Numbered from the stretch's first letter, positions 30,058 to 43,224 are shown. The stretch is DNA of 64,000 bases from Rhodococcoides kroppenstedtii (GCF_900111805.1 NZ_FOJN01000005.1:62001-126000), one strand, 5' to 3'. Notes: generated from the sequence alone by a model not told the origin. A program made the numbers and translations.

Positions 30058-32030
30058 ATGACGCCCGCCGATCGGCCCACCCGCCGCCCCGTCCGACGCG
30101 CCGTCGCGGTGATGATCGCCGCATCCCTCGTCGCGGCCGGCTGCACGTCCGGATCGTCCTCCGACGACTCGTCCTCGGCCTCGGGTACGGCCCCGGAAGC
30201 CTGCGCCGCCGCCGGCGGAGGCACACCCGTCACCGGCGCGCCGAGCACCGGAGCGGACGGCGCGCCGGAGATCGGCACCGGCTACCGGAGCGGGATGGTC
30301 GCGGTGACCACGCCCGAGTACTCGGTGGCCACCGCCAATCCCCTCGCCACCGAGGCCGCGTGTGCAGTGCTGCGCGACGGCGGCACCGCCGCCGACGCTC
30401 TCGTGACCGCCCAGACGGTCCTCGGCCTCGTCGAGCCGCAGAGCTCGGGGATCGGCGGCGGTGCGTTCCTGATGTACCTCGACGGCGAGACCGGAGAGTT
30501 GCAGGCCTACGACGGACGCGAGACGGCGCCGGCCTCTGCGACCGGCGACTACCTCCGGTACGTCGACGACGTCCCCCCGACCGACCGCCCGGCGAACCTC
30601 GGCGCACCGGTGCCCGACGCCCGGTCCAGCGGGCGGGCCGTCGGGGTTCCGGGTGCGGTGCGCCTGCTCGAGCGCGTCCACGCCGATCACGGACGCACCG
30701 ACTGGCGCGAGCTGTTCGACCCGGCGGTGCGGCTGGCCGACGACGGCTTCCCGATCGGCGAGCGCATGGCGTCGTCGATCGCCGGGTCCGCGCCGCAGCT
30801 CGCGCTCGATCCGCCGTCGGCCGCCTACTTCCTCGAGCCGGACGGGTCGCCGAAGTCGGCGGGCACCGTGCTGACCAACCCCGCGATGGCCAAGACTCTC
30901 GGTGCGATCGCCACCGATGGCGCCGACGCGTTCTACACGGGGTCGATCGCGCAGTCGATCGTCGACGCCGTGGCCGACACCACCGCCGGACGCACCGCGG
31001 GGCGCCTCACGCTGGACGATCTTGCGTCCTACCGCGTGATCGACCGTGATCCCGTCTGCGGCGACTACCGGGACGCGGTGGTCTGCGGCATGCCGGGTCC
31101 GTCGTCCGGCGGAATCGCCGTCGCGCAGACCCTCGGCATCCTGTCCGCGTTCGACCTGGACCGGTACCCGCCCCAGCACACCGAGACCGACGGCGGCGTG
31201 CCCGATCCGCGGGCGGCCCACCTGATCGCCGAGGCCGAGCGGCTCGCCTACGCGGACCGGGACAAGTACGTGGCCGACCCCGACTACATCCCGCTGCCCG
31301 GCGGATCGCCGGACGCCCTGCTCGACCCGGACTACCTGCGCTCGCGGGCGGCGACCATCGATCCTGGTCGCAGCATGGGCACCGCCGTCGCCGGCGATTT
31401 CGGGCCGGTACCGATGAGCAGCTACCGGGGTCCCGAGTCGGGCACGTCCCACATCGTCGTCGCCGATCGCGACGGGGACGTGGCGTCGATGACGACGACG
31501 GTGGAATCGGCGTTCGGCTCGTTCCACATGACGGAGGGGTTCCTGCTGAACAACCAGCTGACGGACTTCTCCGCCGCTCCCGACGGCCCGGACGGGCCCG
31601 TCGCCAACCGCGTCGAGCCGGGCAAACGGCCCCGGAGCTCGATGGCGCCGACCGTGGTCTTCGACCGGGACGACGCGGGCGGGCGAGGCGATGTCCGCCT
31701 GGTCACGGGGTCACCGGGCGGGTCCGCGATCATCCAGTACGTCGTGAAGAACCTGGTCGCGATGCTCGACTGGGGCCTCGATCCGCAGCAGGCCGTGTCG
31801 ATGGTCAACGTGGGCGCGTCCAACTCCCCGACCACCAACGTCGGCGGCGAGCATCCGGCGGTCGACACCGCGAACGACGGAGCGAACGACCCTCTGGTGC
31901 AGGGATTGCGCGAGCGCGGGCACCAGGTGTCGCTCGCCGACCAGACGAGCGGGTCGAGCGCACTCGTTCGGACGGAGACCGGTTGGTCCGGCGGCGCGGA
32001 TCCGCGTCGGGAAGGAACCGTGGCCGGCGG

Positions 32031-32034
<4 letters not shown>
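30058..32034 (+). CDS. ggt: Gamma-glutamyltransferase, predicted lipoprotein
   Basis: This N-terminal-nucleophile hydrolase removes or transfers gamma-glutamyl groups from glutathione-like compounds outside the membrane. The 658 residues begin with Arg residues, a hydrophobic segment [15 protein letters not shown] (lipobox, Cys about 29) and a Ser/Asp-rich linker. GGT motifs follow: [42 protein letters not shown], and the self-cleavage site at [13 protein letters not shown], where Thr about 463 should be the nucleophile. The oxyanion/substrate loop [12 protein letters not shown] and [16 protein letters not shown] complete the pattern. The ATG at 30058 gives a proper signal. It is alone on the plus strand, divergent from uvrC. 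Confidence 0.92.
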
Positions 32035-34266
<2,232 letters not shown>

Positions 34267-34288
34267 GCGTCGCGCTCCCCACGTCAGG

Positions 34289-34310
34289 CCGCCCGCGGCG
34301 GTGCGGGCGG
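34289..34310 (-). other. GC hairpin and possible promoter between ribE and ribBA
   Basis: CCGCCCGC and GCGGGCGG form an 8-bp stem with a 6-nt loop, 23 nt before the ribBA start. Upstream on the minus strand, TAGTCT (34324-34329) fits a -10 box and would place the hairpin in a short ribBA leader. No FMN riboswitch consensus is present in the 100-nt gap. Confidence 0.35.
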
Positions 34311-34366
34311 GGTCGGTCCTATCAGACTACGGTCCGGGCACCGTCGGCCCGGCGATCGGTCGGAGT

Positions 34367-34969
34367 TCAGTCGGCGTTCTGCAGCCGCTCGACGTACTTG
34401 GCGATCACGTCGACCTCGAGGTTGACGGTGGTTCCCGGCTCGGCGGTACCCAGGGTCGTGAGGCCGAGCGTGGTCGGGATCAGGGAGACCTCGAACCACT
34501 GGTCGTCGCCGGTTCCATCGAGCGCCGACACGGTCAACGACACTCCGTCGACGGTGATCGATCCCTTGTGCACGACGTACCGGGCGACCTCGCGCGGCAG
34601 GGCGACGCGCACCACCGTCCAGTTCTCCGACGGCGTGCGCGAGATCACCGTGCCCGTGCCGTCCACGTGGCCCTGCACGAGGTGTCCCCCGAGACGGGAG
34701 CCGAGCGACGCCGCGCGCTCGAGGTTGACCCGGCTGCCGACTCGGAGCGACCCGAGCGACGAGCGCGACAGGGTCTCCTGCATCACGTCCGCGGTGAACG
34801 CCCCCTCGCGGACCTCGACGACGGTCAGGCACACGCCGTTGACCGCGATCGAGTCCCCGTGCGAGGCGTCCGAGGTGACCACGGCGCCCTCGACGGTGAA
34901 CCGGGCGGCGTCCGCCAGGTCTTCCTTCGCGGTGACCGTGCCGAGTTCTTCGACTATTCCGGTGAACAT
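34367..34969 (-). CDS. ribE: Riboflavin synthase alpha chain
   Basis: Riboflavin synthase dismutates two lumazine molecules to riboflavin. The 200-residue protein consists of two lumazine-binding repeats, the first starting MFTGIVEELGTV with SIAVNGVCLTVVE, and the second after GHLVQGHVDGTG with SITVDGVSLTVSAL. This duplication is diagnostic. The ATG at 34969 lies within the 3' end of ribD, a 16-nt overlap. In M. tuberculosis the lprG-P55 genes separate ribG from ribC (same enzymes); that pair is not present here. Confidence 0.97.
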   Translation of the reverse strand: MFTGIVEELGTVTAKEDLADAARFTVEGAVVTSDASHGDSIAVNGVCLTVVEVREGAFTADVMQETLSRSSLGSLRVGSRVNLERAASLGSRLGGHLVQGHVDGTGTVISRTPSENWTVVRVALPREVARYVVHKGSITVDGVSLTVSALDGTGDDQWFEVSLIPTTLGLTTLGTAEPGTTVNLEVDVIAKYVERLQNAD

Positions 34970-36033
34970 GTCTGCTCCTGCTGGGTTCGGGCTGCGGCGG
35001 GGTGGGAGGGGGCTGCGGCGGGGACGAGGTCGAGGCGGAGATCCTCGCCGAGCGCGGTGACGGACTCCCGTCGGAACCGCCGGGCGTCGGCGAGTGTTCC
35101 CACCACCGTGGACTCCACGGCGCTGCGGCCTGCGCCGAGCACCGTCGGCGCGAGATACACGACGAGTCGGTCCACCAGGTCGGCGTCGAGGAAGGCCGCG
35201 GCCAGTGTGGCGCCGCCTTCCACCAGGACGTCGTTCACGTCGTCCAGCGCGGCCAGGACGACGTGCGGATCGTGGTCGCGCACGACCCTGGTGGGCGCCG
35301 AGTCGTCGAGAACGCGCAGACCGGTGGGCAGGTCCCGACGGCCGACCACCACCCGCAGCGGCTGCCGCGCCGCGAGCGTGCCGTCGTCGCCCCGCGCGGT
35401 GAGTGCGGGATCGTCGGCCAGGACCGTGCCGGTTCCCACGACGATCGCATCGAGCCGGGCGCGTTCGGCGTGCACGTCCGCGCGCGCGGCGGGACCGGTG
35501 ATCCACCGGCTGGTGCCGTCCGGTGCGGCGATCCGCCCGTCGAGGGTCGAGGCGAGCTTCAGCGTGACGTGCGGTCGACCGGTGCGCTGCCGGTGCAGCC
35601 AGGCCCGCAACGGACCGCGAGCGACCTCGTCGGCGAGGCGCCCGGACTCCACGGCGACGCCTGCACGGGTGAGCGTCTCGCCACCGCCGGACGCGGCGGG
35701 CGTCGGATCGGCGAGGGCGTGGACGACGCGCGCCACACCCGCGGCGAGCAACGCCTCGGTGCACGGGCCGGTGCGGCCGGTGTGGTCGCAGGGCTCGAGG
35801 GTCACCACGGCCGTGCCGCCGGCCGCGGCGACACCGGCCTCGCGCAGGGCGACCACCTCCGCGTGCGGTCCGCCCGGGGCCGCCGTGGCCCCGGTGCCCA
35901 CGACGCGGTGTTCGGCGTCCAGGATCACCGCGCCCACGGGCGGATTCGGCGTGCTGATTCCGCGCGCCGACTCGCTGACGGCGACGGCGATCCGCATCGC
36001 CTCGTCGACGACCGCCGACGGCAGCGGAACCAT
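34954..36033 (-). CDS. ribD: Bifunctional pyrimidine deaminase/reductase
   Basis: RibD deaminates and then reduces the pyrimidine intermediate of riboflavin synthesis. The 359 residues have an N-terminal zinc deaminase (PPVGAVILD, PGGPHAEVVALREAG, VTLEPCDHTGRTGPC with His and two Cys ligands). The C-terminal reductase has RPHVTLKLASTLDGRIAA, DAIVVGTGTVLADDPALT and DVLVEGGATLAAAFL. The ATG at 36033 overlaps the rpe stop (TGATG). The C-terminal 25 residues are Ala/Pro-rich. Its 3' end overlaps ribE. Confidence 0.96.
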   Translation of the reverse strand: MVPLPSAVVDEAMRIAVAVSESARGISTPNPPVGAVILDAEHRVVGTGATAAPGGPHAEVVALREAGVAAAGGTAVVTLEPCDHTGRTGPCTEALLAAGVARVVHALADPTPAASGGGETLTRAGVAVESGRLADEVARGPLRAWLHRQRTGRPHVTLKLASTLDGRIAAPDGTSRWITGPAARADVHAERARLDAIVVGTGTVLADDPALTARGDDGTLAARQPLRVVVGRRDLPTGLRVLDDSAPTRVVRDHDPHVVLAALDDVNDVLVEGGATLAAAFLDADLVDRLVVYLAPTVLGAGRSAVESTVVGTLADARRFRRESVTALGEDLRLDLVPAAAPSHPAAARTQQEQTCSPE

Positions 36034-36743
36034 CAGGCGGTGAGGTGGGGTGACGCCGACGCCGCGGCGGCGCGCAGAGCCGCCACCGCGCGCCCCGGAT
36101 CGTCGGTGTTGTAGACGGCGGACCCGGCGACGAAGCAGTCGATGCCGGCCTCGGCGGCCTGCGCGATCGTGTCGTCGTTGATGCCGCCGTCGATCTCGAC
36201 CACCAGACGCAACTCACCGGCGTCGACCAGTCGGCGCACCGTGCGGGCCTTGTCCAGGACCTCGGGCATGAAGCTCTGGCCGCCGAATCCCGGCTCGACG
36301 CTCATCACCAGCAGCGTGTCGAAGTCGCGCAAAATCTCGAGGTACGGCTCGATCGGGGTGTTCGGCTTGATCGACAGACCGGCCTTGGCCCCGGCGGCCC
36401 GGATGTCGCGGGCCACCCCGGACGGATCGTCGGCGGCCTCGGCGTGGAAGGTGACGTTGTAGGCGCCCGCCTCGGCGTACGGCGGCGCCCACCGTGCGGG
36501 GTCCTCGATCATCAGGTGGCAGTCGAGCGGGATGTCCGTCGCCTTCAGCAGGCTGGACACCACGGGCAGTCCGAGCGTGAGGTTGGGAACGAAGTGGGCG
36601 TCCATGACGTCGACGTGCAGCCAGTCGCTTCCCGCGACGGCGGCGGCCTCGTCGGCCAGTCGAGCGAAGTCGGCCGAGAGAATCGACGGCGCGATCATCG
36701 GGTGCCGCGGGGTCGGGGACGTATCGGTAGGAGCCACGGGCAT
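36033..36743 (-). CDS. rpe: Ribulose-phosphate 3-epimerase
   Basis: Rpe interconverts ribulose-5-phosphate and xylulose-5-phosphate. It supplies the substrate of RibB, which may explain its place before the rib genes. The 236-residue TIM barrel has [35 protein letters not shown] with metal ligands, [23 protein letters not shown] and [11 protein letters not shown]. The ATG at 36743 gives [15 protein letters not shown] before the core. The ATG 15 codons later (MIAPSIL) is an alternative start matching shorter homologues. Confidence 0.96.
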   Translation of the reverse strand: MPVAPTDTSPTPRHPMIAPSILSADFARLADEAAAVAGSDWLHVDVMDAHFVPNLTLGLPVVSSLLKATDIPLDCHLMIEDPARWAPPYAEAGAYNVTFHAEAADDPSGVARDIRAAGAKAGLSIKPNTPIEPYLEILRDFDTLLVMSVEPGFGGQSFMPEVLDKARTVRRLVDAGELRLVVEIDGGINDDTIAQAAEAGIDCFVAGSAVYNTDDPGRAVAALRAAAASASPHLTA

Positions 36744-36763
36744 GGAGCCTAACCGGGTCCCCG

Positions 36764-37474
36764 TCACCCCAGCAGCCCCGGTTCCACGACGTCCACGGCA
36801 TCGTCGATGGCGTCGGCGAGCAGGAACTGGCCGGCGTCGGTGGGGTGATCCCCGTCGTCCTGGATGATCGCCGGGTCGGCGAGCCATCCCGCGTCGAGGG
36901 TGTCGACATAGTCCACGTTCGAGGCGAGCGCCGCGGCCTCCACCGCGGAATCGACGTCGCGCAGTTCCGCCGGGACCGGGACGTCGCCGCTCCAGATGGG
37001 GCCGACGGCCACGACCTCGGCCGCCGGAGCTCCGGCGTGCAGCCGGGCGAACAGCGTCAGAGCGGCCTCGTACACCTCGGTCGGGTCCTCGTCCACGTCG
37101 TTCTCGCTGCCGACCACCAGCACGACGTCGGGATCCGCGGCCACGGCGTCGTCGACCTCGTCGCCGAACGTTCCCCACTCGTCGTCACCCGCCACGTAGC
37201 CGGCACCGCCGAGACTGACGTTGATCAGGTCGAAGCCGTGTTCGTCGGCGAGCACCTCCGGCCAGACCACGTCGTTGCCGGAGCCCGACGAGAAGGAGTC
37301 GCCGAGGACGGCCACCCGCTCCGGTGAGGCCGTCGCGGCGTTCTCGGCGACGGCGACGGACGCCGGCACCGGATCGGGAGCGGCGACCGGGGCGGTCGAC
37401 GTCGTTCCGGCCGCGCACCCGGCGCCCAGCAGTGCCAGCCCGGCGAGTACGGCCACCGCACCGCGCGTGGTCAT
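36764..37474 (-). CDS. SGNH/GDSL-type hydrolase, predicted lipoprotein
   Basis: This is a 236-residue exported esterase-like protein. It starts [20 protein letters not shown], a short signal with lipobox LGAGC (Cys about 20), followed by an Ala/Pro linker. The catalytic pattern of SGNH hydrolases is present: [14 protein letters not shown] (Ser about 60), NVSLGGAGY (Gly block), [11 protein letters not shown] (Asn block) and [11 protein letters not shown] (Asp/His block). The substrate is unknown; envelope acyl esters are a guess from the family. The ATG at 37474 overlaps the rsmB stop (ATGA), which fixes the start. Lodged between rsmB and rpe, it is an extra gene compared with M. tuberculosis. 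Confidence 0.85.
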   Translation of the reverse strand: MTTRGAVAVLAGLALLGAGCAAGTTSTAPVAAPDPVPASVAVAENAATASPERVAVLGDSFSSGSGNDVVWPEVLADEHGFDLINVSLGGAGYVAGDDEWGTFGDEVDDAVAADPDVVLVVGSENDVDEDPTEVYEAALTLFARLHAGAPAAEVVAVGPIWSGDVPVPAELRDVDSAVEAAALASNVDYVDTLDAGWLADPAIIQDDGDHPTDAGQFLLADAIDDAVDVVEPGLLG

Positions 37475-38964
37475 TGCGCACCGCCGGGACGTCGCAGGGC
37501 CGCGAAGAACATGGCGTCGGTGCCGTGCCGGTGCGGCCACAGCTGAACGTGGGTTCCGGCCGATCCGTCGCGCCCCGGCGTCGGCCGCGTCGATCGCGGC
37601 ACACCCGGCACCGTCACCCCGGTGTCGAGACCGATCAACCCATGGCGTCGCACCGCGTCACCGACCACGCCGATCGTCTCGGACAGGTGCGGCGAGCAGG
37701 TCGCGTAGACCACGACCCCGCCCGGGCGGACGAGCGCGACGGCTGCGGCGAGCAGCTCGCGTTGCAGAGCGACCAGGCCCGCGACGTCCTCCGGCCGACG
37801 ACGCCAGCGCGCCTCGGGGCGGCGACGCAGTGCTCCGAGCCCGGTACACGGCGCGTCGACGAGGATGCGGTCGTAGCCCGGCTCGAGACCGCTGGACCGA
37901 CCGTCGACGGTGTGCACCGTGACCGGCAGGTCGCGCGTCGACGACCGCACCAGATCGGCGCGATGCTCGGACGGCTCCACCGCGTCGACGGTCACACCGT
38001 CCACGGCCGCCAGTGCGCCCAGCAGTGCGGCCTTGCCGCCGGGCCCCGCGCACAGGTCCAGCCAGCGGCCGCCGTCGTCACCCTCGAGGGGCGCCTCGAC
38101 GAGCGCTCGGGCGACGAGCTGACTGCCCTCGTCCTGCACGCCGGCCAGTCCCTCGCGTACCGCGTCGAGGCGGCCGGGATCCCCGCCGTCCAGGTGCACG
38201 GCGTAGGGCGACCACGGACCGACCTCGCCACCGGTGACCAGGGCCAGCTCGTCCGCCGAGATCTCCCCCGGCCGTGCGACCAGGTGGACGGCCGGGCGCG
38301 CGTCGTCCGCCGCGAGCAGTTCGTCGAGTTCGCCGGCGTCCGCGCCGAGAGCGTCGTGGAAGGCCTGCGCGATCCACGTCGGGTGCGCATGACGGAAGGC
38401 CGCGTTCCCCACGGGGTCGCGGTCGGCCGGCGGGGCCAACTCCGCGACCCAGTCGGCCTCGGTGCGTTCGGACACGCGCCGCAGCACGGCGTTGACGAAG
38501 CCGGACTTCCCGGGGCCGGCCTCGGCGCGCACCATGTCCACGGACGTCGCCACCGCGGCGTGCTGGGCGATGCGGGTGCGCAGGAGCTGGTAGGCCCCGA
38601 GGCGGAGGACGTCGAGCAGCGGCCCGTCGATCTCCTCGACCGAGCGTGATGCCGCGTGCGCGATCACGGCGTCCAGCAGTCCGCGAGCGCGCGAGGCGCC
38701 GTAGGCGAGTTCGGTGGCCAGCGCCGCGTCCCGCTCACCGAGACGCCGCTCGCGGAGCAGGGCGGGCAGGACGAGGTTGGCGTAGGCGTCCCGCTCCCGG
38801 ACCGCGCGCAGGACGTCGCGTGCCGCGACGCGCGCGGGGTCGAGTCCGGCCTCCGCGGGGTTCGGGCGGTTCGCCTGGCGGGGTCGGGTGTTGCTCCGCG
38901 CCGGGTTGCCGGCACGGGTCCTGGACGGGCGACGCTTGCCGGAGCGACCCTGATTCTCGCTCAT
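37471..38964 (-). CDS. rsmB: 16S rRNA m5C967 methyltransferase (RsmB/Fmu)
   Basis: RsmB methylates a cytosine of 16S rRNA using S-adenosylmethionine. The 497 residues begin with a basic, low-complexity stretch ([19 protein letters not shown]). A NusB-like RNA-binding domain about 45-190 follows ([21 protein letters not shown]), then the methyltransferase: [31 protein letters not shown], the cysteine motif [19 protein letters not shown] and [13 protein letters not shown] with the second catalytic Cys. The ATG at 38964 overlaps the fmt stop as ATGA. This neighbourhood (priA-fmt-rsmB-rpe) is typical of actinobacteria. Confidence 0.96.
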   Translation of the reverse strand: MSENQGRSGKRRPSRTRAGNPARSNTRPRQANRPNPAEAGLDPARVAARDVLRAVRERDAYANLVLPALLRERRLGERDAALATELAYGASRARGLLDAVIAHAASRSVEEIDGPLLDVLRLGAYQLLRTRIAQHAAVATSVDMVRAEAGPGKSGFVNAVLRRVSERTEADWVAELAPPADRDPVGNAAFRHAHPTWIAQAFHDALGADAGELDELLAADDARPAVHLVARPGEISADELALVTGGEVGPWSPYAVHLDGGDPGRLDAVREGLAGVQDEGSQLVARALVEAPLEGDDGGRWLDLCAGPGGKAALLGALAAVDGVTVDAVEPSEHRADLVRSSTRDLPVTVHTVDGRSSGLEPGYDRILVDAPCTGLGALRRRPEARWRRRPEDVAGLVALQRELLAAAVALVRPGGVVVYATCSPHLSETIGVVGDAVRRHGLIGLDTGVTVPGVPRSTRPTPGRDGSAGTHVQLWPHRHGTDAMFFAALRRPGGAQ

Positions 38965-39884
38965 CGGATCACCGCCCCGTCCACGTCCCGCGCTCCTCGT
39001 GCCCAGTCGGTCGCCGCCATCTGCTTCTTCCCCTGAGCCTGTACCCAGCTCAACTCCACCGCGGCGGTGGCGGTTCCCACCAGCACGGCCCGCTTGCGCA
39101 CCTCGACGACGCCGGGAGGCAACGATTCCTCCGTGACGGTCACGGGGCCCAGCTTGAGGCGCTGATCGTGGAGCTCGGCCCACGCCCCGGGTGCCGGTGT
39201 GACACTGCGCACGTGGCGGTCCACGGCGACCGCGGGACGGGTGAAGTCGACCCGCGCGGCGTCCACGGTGACCTTCGGGGCCACCGAGACGCCGTCGGTC
39301 GACTGCGGCACCGCGGTCAGTGCGCCGTCCTCGAGACCGTCCATCGTCGCCTCCAGCAGCCCGGCGCCGCTCTCGGCCAGGCGGCCGAGCAGATCGCCCG
39401 CGGTGTCGTCGGCGCGCACGGTCTCGGTGACCACTCCGAACACCGGCCCCGTGTCCAGCCCCTCCTCGATGCGGAACGTCGTGGCACCGGTCACCTCGTC
39501 TCCCGCGGCGAGGGCGGCCTGGACCGGAGCGGCGCCCCGCCACGCCGGGAGCAGCGAGAAGTGCAGGTTGACCCAGCCGTGGCGGGGCAGCTCGAGCAGC
39601 GGCGGACGCAGGAGCGCCCCGTAGGCGACGACGGGACAGCAGTCCGGCTCCCACTCGGCCAGCGTGCGCAGGGCGTCGGCGTCGCCCGGTCGGTGCGGCT
39701 GGAGCACCGGGATCGCGTGCTCGTCCGCCAACTGTGCGACGGGCGAGCGCACCACCCGGCGACCCCGTCCGGCAACCGTGTCGGGGCGGGTGAGTACGCC
39801 CACCACCTCGTGTCGGGGCGAAGCGAGCAGACGTCGCAGAGCGGGCAGAGCGGGTTCGGGAGTTCCGGCGAAGACGAGACGCAC
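38961..39884 (-). CDS. fmt: Methionyl-tRNA formyltransferase
   Basis: Fmt formylates initiator Met-tRNA for translation initiation. From the GTG at 39884 it has 307 residues: [56 protein letters not shown] (catalytic Asn-His region and SLLP loop) and [18 protein letters not shown]. The C-terminal OB-like domain with [15 protein letters not shown] follows. The start is chosen because VRLVFAGTP is the family N-terminus; an open frame far upstream is a priA shadow. It follows priA by 5 nt. Confidence 0.97.
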   Translation of the reverse strand: MRLVFAGTPEPALPALRRLLASPRHEVVGVLTRPDTVAGRGRRVVRSPVAQLADEHAIPVLQPHRPGDADALRTLAEWEPDCCPVVAYGALLRPPLLELPRHGWVNLHFSLLPAWRGAAPVQAALAAGDEVTGATTFRIEEGLDTGPVFGVVTETVRADDTAGDLLGRLAESGAGLLEATMDGLEDGALTAVPQSTDGVSVAPKVTVDAARVDFTRPAVAVDRHVRSVTPAPGAWAELHDQRLKLGPVTVTEESLPPGVVEVRKRAVLVGTATAAVELSWVQAQGKKQMAATDWARGARDVDGAVIR

Positions 39885-39889
39885 GCGGG

Positions 39890-41869
39890 TCAGCCTATGC
39901 GGAGCGGGTCGACCTGGATGCGCAGCGCCGACGTCGTCGCCTTCTTCGCCCCGACCACCGCGCGGGCTTCGGCCAGGGCGCGGGCGAGCGCCGACCCCGA
40001 CCGTCGGGGCACCCGCAGCAGCACACGTTCGACGGGGGCGGACGGGTCCTCGGCGCTGTCGGCGCCGACCGGTGGGCGCTCCCCCGGCGGCAGGTCGACG
40101 GGTCCTAAGGTGACGGTGTCCGGGGGCAGCCGTGCAGCGTCGAGCAGCGTCCGCACCGCGTCGGGCGCACCGTCCACCGCGGCAAGGTGCACGGCGGGCG
40201 GGAATCCCACCTCGGCGCGTTCGGCGAGCTCGGCGGCGGCGTGACCGACCGGGTCCCACCGGATCAACGCCTGGACGGCGGGCAGGTCCGCCTCGGCGAC
40301 CACCACCACCTCGCCGCCCTCCGACGCGGGGACGACGGCGGCCGCCGCGGACATCCAGCGTCGCACCGTCTGCTCCGCGGCCCGCAGATCCGCCCGGCCC
40401 AGCATCGCCCACCCGTCGAGCAGCAGCGCGGCGCCGTATCCCCCCTCGGCGACGGGCTCCGCGCCGACCGTAGCGACCACCAGGGACGGTCCGGCGGGCA
40501 CCGACGCCAGCACCGCGCTGCCCCCGGACTGTCGCACCGTGACGCCGCTGAACGCCCGGCCCAGTTCCTCCGCCGTGCGCCCCGCACCGATCACCGTCGC
40601 TCGCAGCGCTCGCGACCCGCAGGTCGGGCACGAGTACGCCGCGTCCGCGGTGCCGCACCAGCGACACGTGGGGCTGCCGACGCCGTCGGCGCCGGGTGCC
40701 GACGGCAACGCCAGCGGACCGTGGCATCGGCGACAGCGCGCCGGGGTGCGGCACTTCCCGCAGGCCAGCGACGGCACATAGCCCCGCCGAGGCACCTGGA
40801 CCAGGACGGGCCGGCCGGCGGCCAACGCCGTGCGGGCGGCCGCGAAGGCGACCGCGGGCAGTCGGGCGGCGCGGGCGGACGGGTCGCGCACGAGGGCGTG
40901 CTCGCTGTCGGCCAGCGCGGTGATGCGCGGCGCCGCGGCGCGCACGGTGTCCCGCGCGGCGAGCAGATCCTGCGCCCACCCGGATTCGACCAGCGCCTGC
41001 GCCTCGGCCGTGCGCGCGACGCCGCCCACCACCGCCGCGGTCCCGGCGCGATGGGCACGCAGCAGCGCGACGTCGCGGGCGTGCGGATAGGGCGCGCGCG
41101 GTTCCACCAGCGACTCGTCGCCGTCGTCCCACACCACGACCAGCGCGAGGTCGTGGACGGGTGCGAACACGGCACTGCGCGTGCCGACCGCCACCCGGGC
41201 CGTGCCGCGGGCGACGGCGAGCCAACGACGGTAGCGCTCGGCGGGCCCGAGGCCGGCGGACAGCACCGAGACGGCAGTGGGGTCGAGGACACCGAGACAG
41301 GCGGCCTCGACCCGGTCGAGGTCGCGTTGATCGGGCACGAGGAGCAGGGCGCCGCGACCCGTCGCGACCGTCGCGGCCGCCAGGTCGGCGAGGCGAGCCG
41401 GCCAGTCCTCCCCCGGCACGGCCTGCCACACCGCCCGCGGCGCCCGTCCGTCGGCGAGGGCGGCGACGAACTCCCGGCCGTGCCGATACCGTGCCCACCC
41501 GTCGCTCGACACGGTGGGCGCGGCGGATGCGCCGGACGCTCGTGCCTGCGTCTCGACGCGGGCGTGACGCGGCGGGACGGCCAGGCGCAGCACATCGGAC
41601 CGCGTGCCCGCGTATCGCGCCGCCACGGCCGTCACCAGGTCGGCGACCTCCGCGGTGAGCACCACTTCCGGGGAGACCACCTTGTCCATGAAGCCCAGCT
41701 TGCCGGGGTGGTCGGTCGTGTCCCGACGCTCGATCAGGAACCCGTCGACCAGACGGCCGGCGAACCGCACACGCACGCGGACACCGGGTTGCGCGGCCTC
41801 GTCCCACTCGACCGGGACCAGGTAGTCGAAGTCCCGGTCGAGGTGGGCGAGCGCGAGCAGCGGGACCAC
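39890..41869 (-). CDS. priA: PriA-like primosomal protein, helicase motifs lost
   Basis: PriA restarts stalled forks by loading the replisome. The 659-residue sequence starts with the 3'-DNA-binding domain ([20 protein letters not shown]) and keeps the zinc cysteines of PriA (ACGKC, CRRC, CRWC, CPTC between about 370 and 420). It also keeps [21 protein letters not shown] and [10 protein letters not shown]. No Walker A of the GxxGxGKT type is visible where it should lie (around [15 protein letters not shown]). The DEEH box is WDDGDES. Actinobacterial PriA is known to lack ATPase motifs, so it is probably a structural loader. GTG 41869 is the first start codon, though the frame stays open upstream into the end of metK. 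Confidence 0.9.
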   Translation of the reverse strand: MVPLLALAHLDRDFDYLVPVEWDEAAQPGVRVRVRFAGRLVDGFLIERRDTTDHPGKLGFMDKVVSPEVVLTAEVADLVTAVAARYAGTRSDVLRLAVPPRHARVETQARASGASAAPTVSSDGWARYRHGREFVAALADGRAPRAVWQAVPGEDWPARLADLAAATVATGRGALLLVPDQRDLDRVEAACLGVLDPTAVSVLSAGLGPAERYRRWLAVARGTARVAVGTRSAVFAPVHDLALVVVWDDGDESLVEPRAPYPHARDVALLRAHRAGTAAVVGGVARTAEAQALVESGWAQDLLAARDTVRAAAPRITALADSEHALVRDPSARAARLPAVAFAAARTALAAGRPVLVQVPRRGYVPSLACGKCRTPARCRRCHGPLALPSAPGADGVGSPTCRWCGTADAAYSCPTCGSRALRATVIGAGRTAEELGRAFSGVTVRQSGGSAVLASVPAGPSLVVATVGAEPVAEGGYGAALLLDGWAMLGRADLRAAEQTVRRWMSAAAAVVPASEGGEVVVVAEADLPAVQALIRWDPVGHAAAELAERAEVGFPPAVHLAAVDGAPDAVRTLLDAARLPPDTVTLGPVDLPPGERPPVGADSAEDPSAPVERVLLRVPRRSGSALARALAEARAVVGAKKATTSALRIQVDPLRIG

Positions 41870-41910
41870 GCGCGCGATCGGCGCGCACTCCGCCGGCCGC
41901 GGAGTGCCGG

Positions 41911-43125
41911 TCAGAGCCCCGCGGCCGACCGCAGCTTCTCGGCGCGGTCGGTGTTCTCCCAGGGCAGGTCGATGTCCGTGCGACCGAAGTGGCCGTAGGC
42001 CGCCGTGGGTGCGTAGATCGGACGCAGCAGGTCGAGATCCCGGATGATCGCGCCGGGACGCAGGTCGAACACCTCGGTGATGGCCGACTGGATCTTCGCG
42101 GGGTCGACGTTCTCGGAGCCGAAGGTCTCCACGAACAGTCCGACGGGCGCGGCCTTGCCGATCGCGTAGGCGACCTGCACCTCGACCCGCTCGGCCAGAT
42201 CTGCCGCGACGACGTTCTTCGCGACCCAGCGCATCGCGTATGCGGCGCTGCGGTCCACCTTCGACGGGTCCTTGCCGGAGAAGGCGCCGCCGCCGTGCCG
42301 GGCCCAGCCGCCGTAGGTGTCGACGATGATCTTGCGACCGGTCAACCCGGCATCGCCCATCGGGCCACCGAGGACGAACTTGCCCGTGGGGTTGACCAGC
42401 AGGCGCACCGACGACGTGTCGAGCGTGTCGTGGACGAGATCGGCGACGACCGCGTCGAGCACGTGCGTCCGGATGTCCGGGGTGAGCATGTTCTCGAGGT
42501 CGATGTCGGCCGCGTGCTGAGTGGAGACCACGACCGTGTCGAGCCGGACCGGACGAGCGCCGTCGTACTCGATGGTGACCTGCGTCTTGCCGTCCGGCCG
42601 CAGGTACGGCAGCACCTCGGTCTTGCGCACCTCGGTGAGCCGACGCGACAGACGGTGCGCCAACGCGATCGGCAGCGGCATCATCTCGGGAGTGTCCTTG
42701 ATGGCGTACCCGAACATCAGGCCCTGGTCACCGGCGCCCTGGCGATCGATCTCGTCGTCCGTGAGGCCCTCGACGCGCGATTCGTACGCGTTGTCGACGC
42801 CCTGCGCGATCTCCGGCGACTGAGCACCGATGGCGACGTTGACGCCGCAGGAGTTGCCGTCGAAGCCCTTGGCCGACGAGTCGTAGCCGATCTCGAGCAC
42901 CTTCTCGCGCACGATGTGAGGGATGTCGGCGTAGGCGGTGGTGTTGACCTCGCCGGCGACGTGCACCTGGCCGGTGGTCACCAGAGTCTCCACCGCGACC
43001 CGTGCCCGGGGGTCCTCGGTGAGGAGCGCGTCGAGAATCGAGTCGCTGATGGCGTCACAGATCTTGTCGGGATGACCCTCGGTGACCGATTCGCTGGTGA
43101 AGAGCCGACGTGCGGACGTGCTCAC
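41911..43125 (-). CDS. metK: S-adenosylmethionine synthetase
   Basis: MetK makes S-adenosylmethionine from methionine and ATP. The 404 residues contain [23 protein letters not shown] near 10 with the catalytic His, [12 protein letters not shown], the glycine-rich [21 protein letters not shown] and [21 protein letters not shown] chose the GTG at 43125 because a strong ribosome site (GAGAGGAAA) lies just upstream. The frame is open to 43221 but adds unrelated residues. coaBC lies 99 nt upstream with a hairpin at its stop codon, so metK may have its own promoter. Confidence 0.98.
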   Translation of the reverse strand: MSTSARRLFTSESVTEGHPDKICDAISDSILDALLTEDPRARVAVETLVTTGQVHVAGEVNTTAYADIPHIVREKVLEIGYDSSAKGFDGNSCGVNVAIGAQSPEIAQGVDNAYESRVEGLTDDEIDRQGAGDQGLMFGYAIKDTPEMMPLPIALAHRLSRRLTEVRKTEVLPYLRPDGKTQVTIEYDGARPVRLDTVVVSTQHAADIDLENMLTPDIRTHVLDAVVADLVHDTLDTSSVRLLVNPTGKFVLGGPMGDAGLTGRKIIVDTYGGWARHGGGAFSGKDPSKVDRSAAYAMRWVAKNVVAADLAERVEVQVAYAIGKAAPVGLFVETFGSENVDPAKIQSAITEVFDLRPGAIIRDLDLLRPIYAPTAAYGHFGRTDIDLPWENTDRAEKLRSAAGL

Positions 43126-43211
43126 AGATGTTTCCTCTCGTACACGGACAGGGCTACCGCCGACCGGGTACCCCGAATCGGTGGGGACAGCAGGACCGGG
43201 CGTCACCGACC

Positions 43212-43224
43212 ACTCGCGCACGAA

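Noticed and set aside
38961..41888. A 975-codon minus-strand frame suggesting a PriA-Fmt fusion
   Set aside because: The N-terminal two thirds are an out-of-frame reading of priA. Fmt starts at the GTG 39884 and PriA is in a different frame.
43126..43224. Possible SAM riboswitch upstream of metK
   Set aside because: The gap is only 99 nt and shows no SAM-element consensus or kink-turn; only a small hairpin at the coaBC end.
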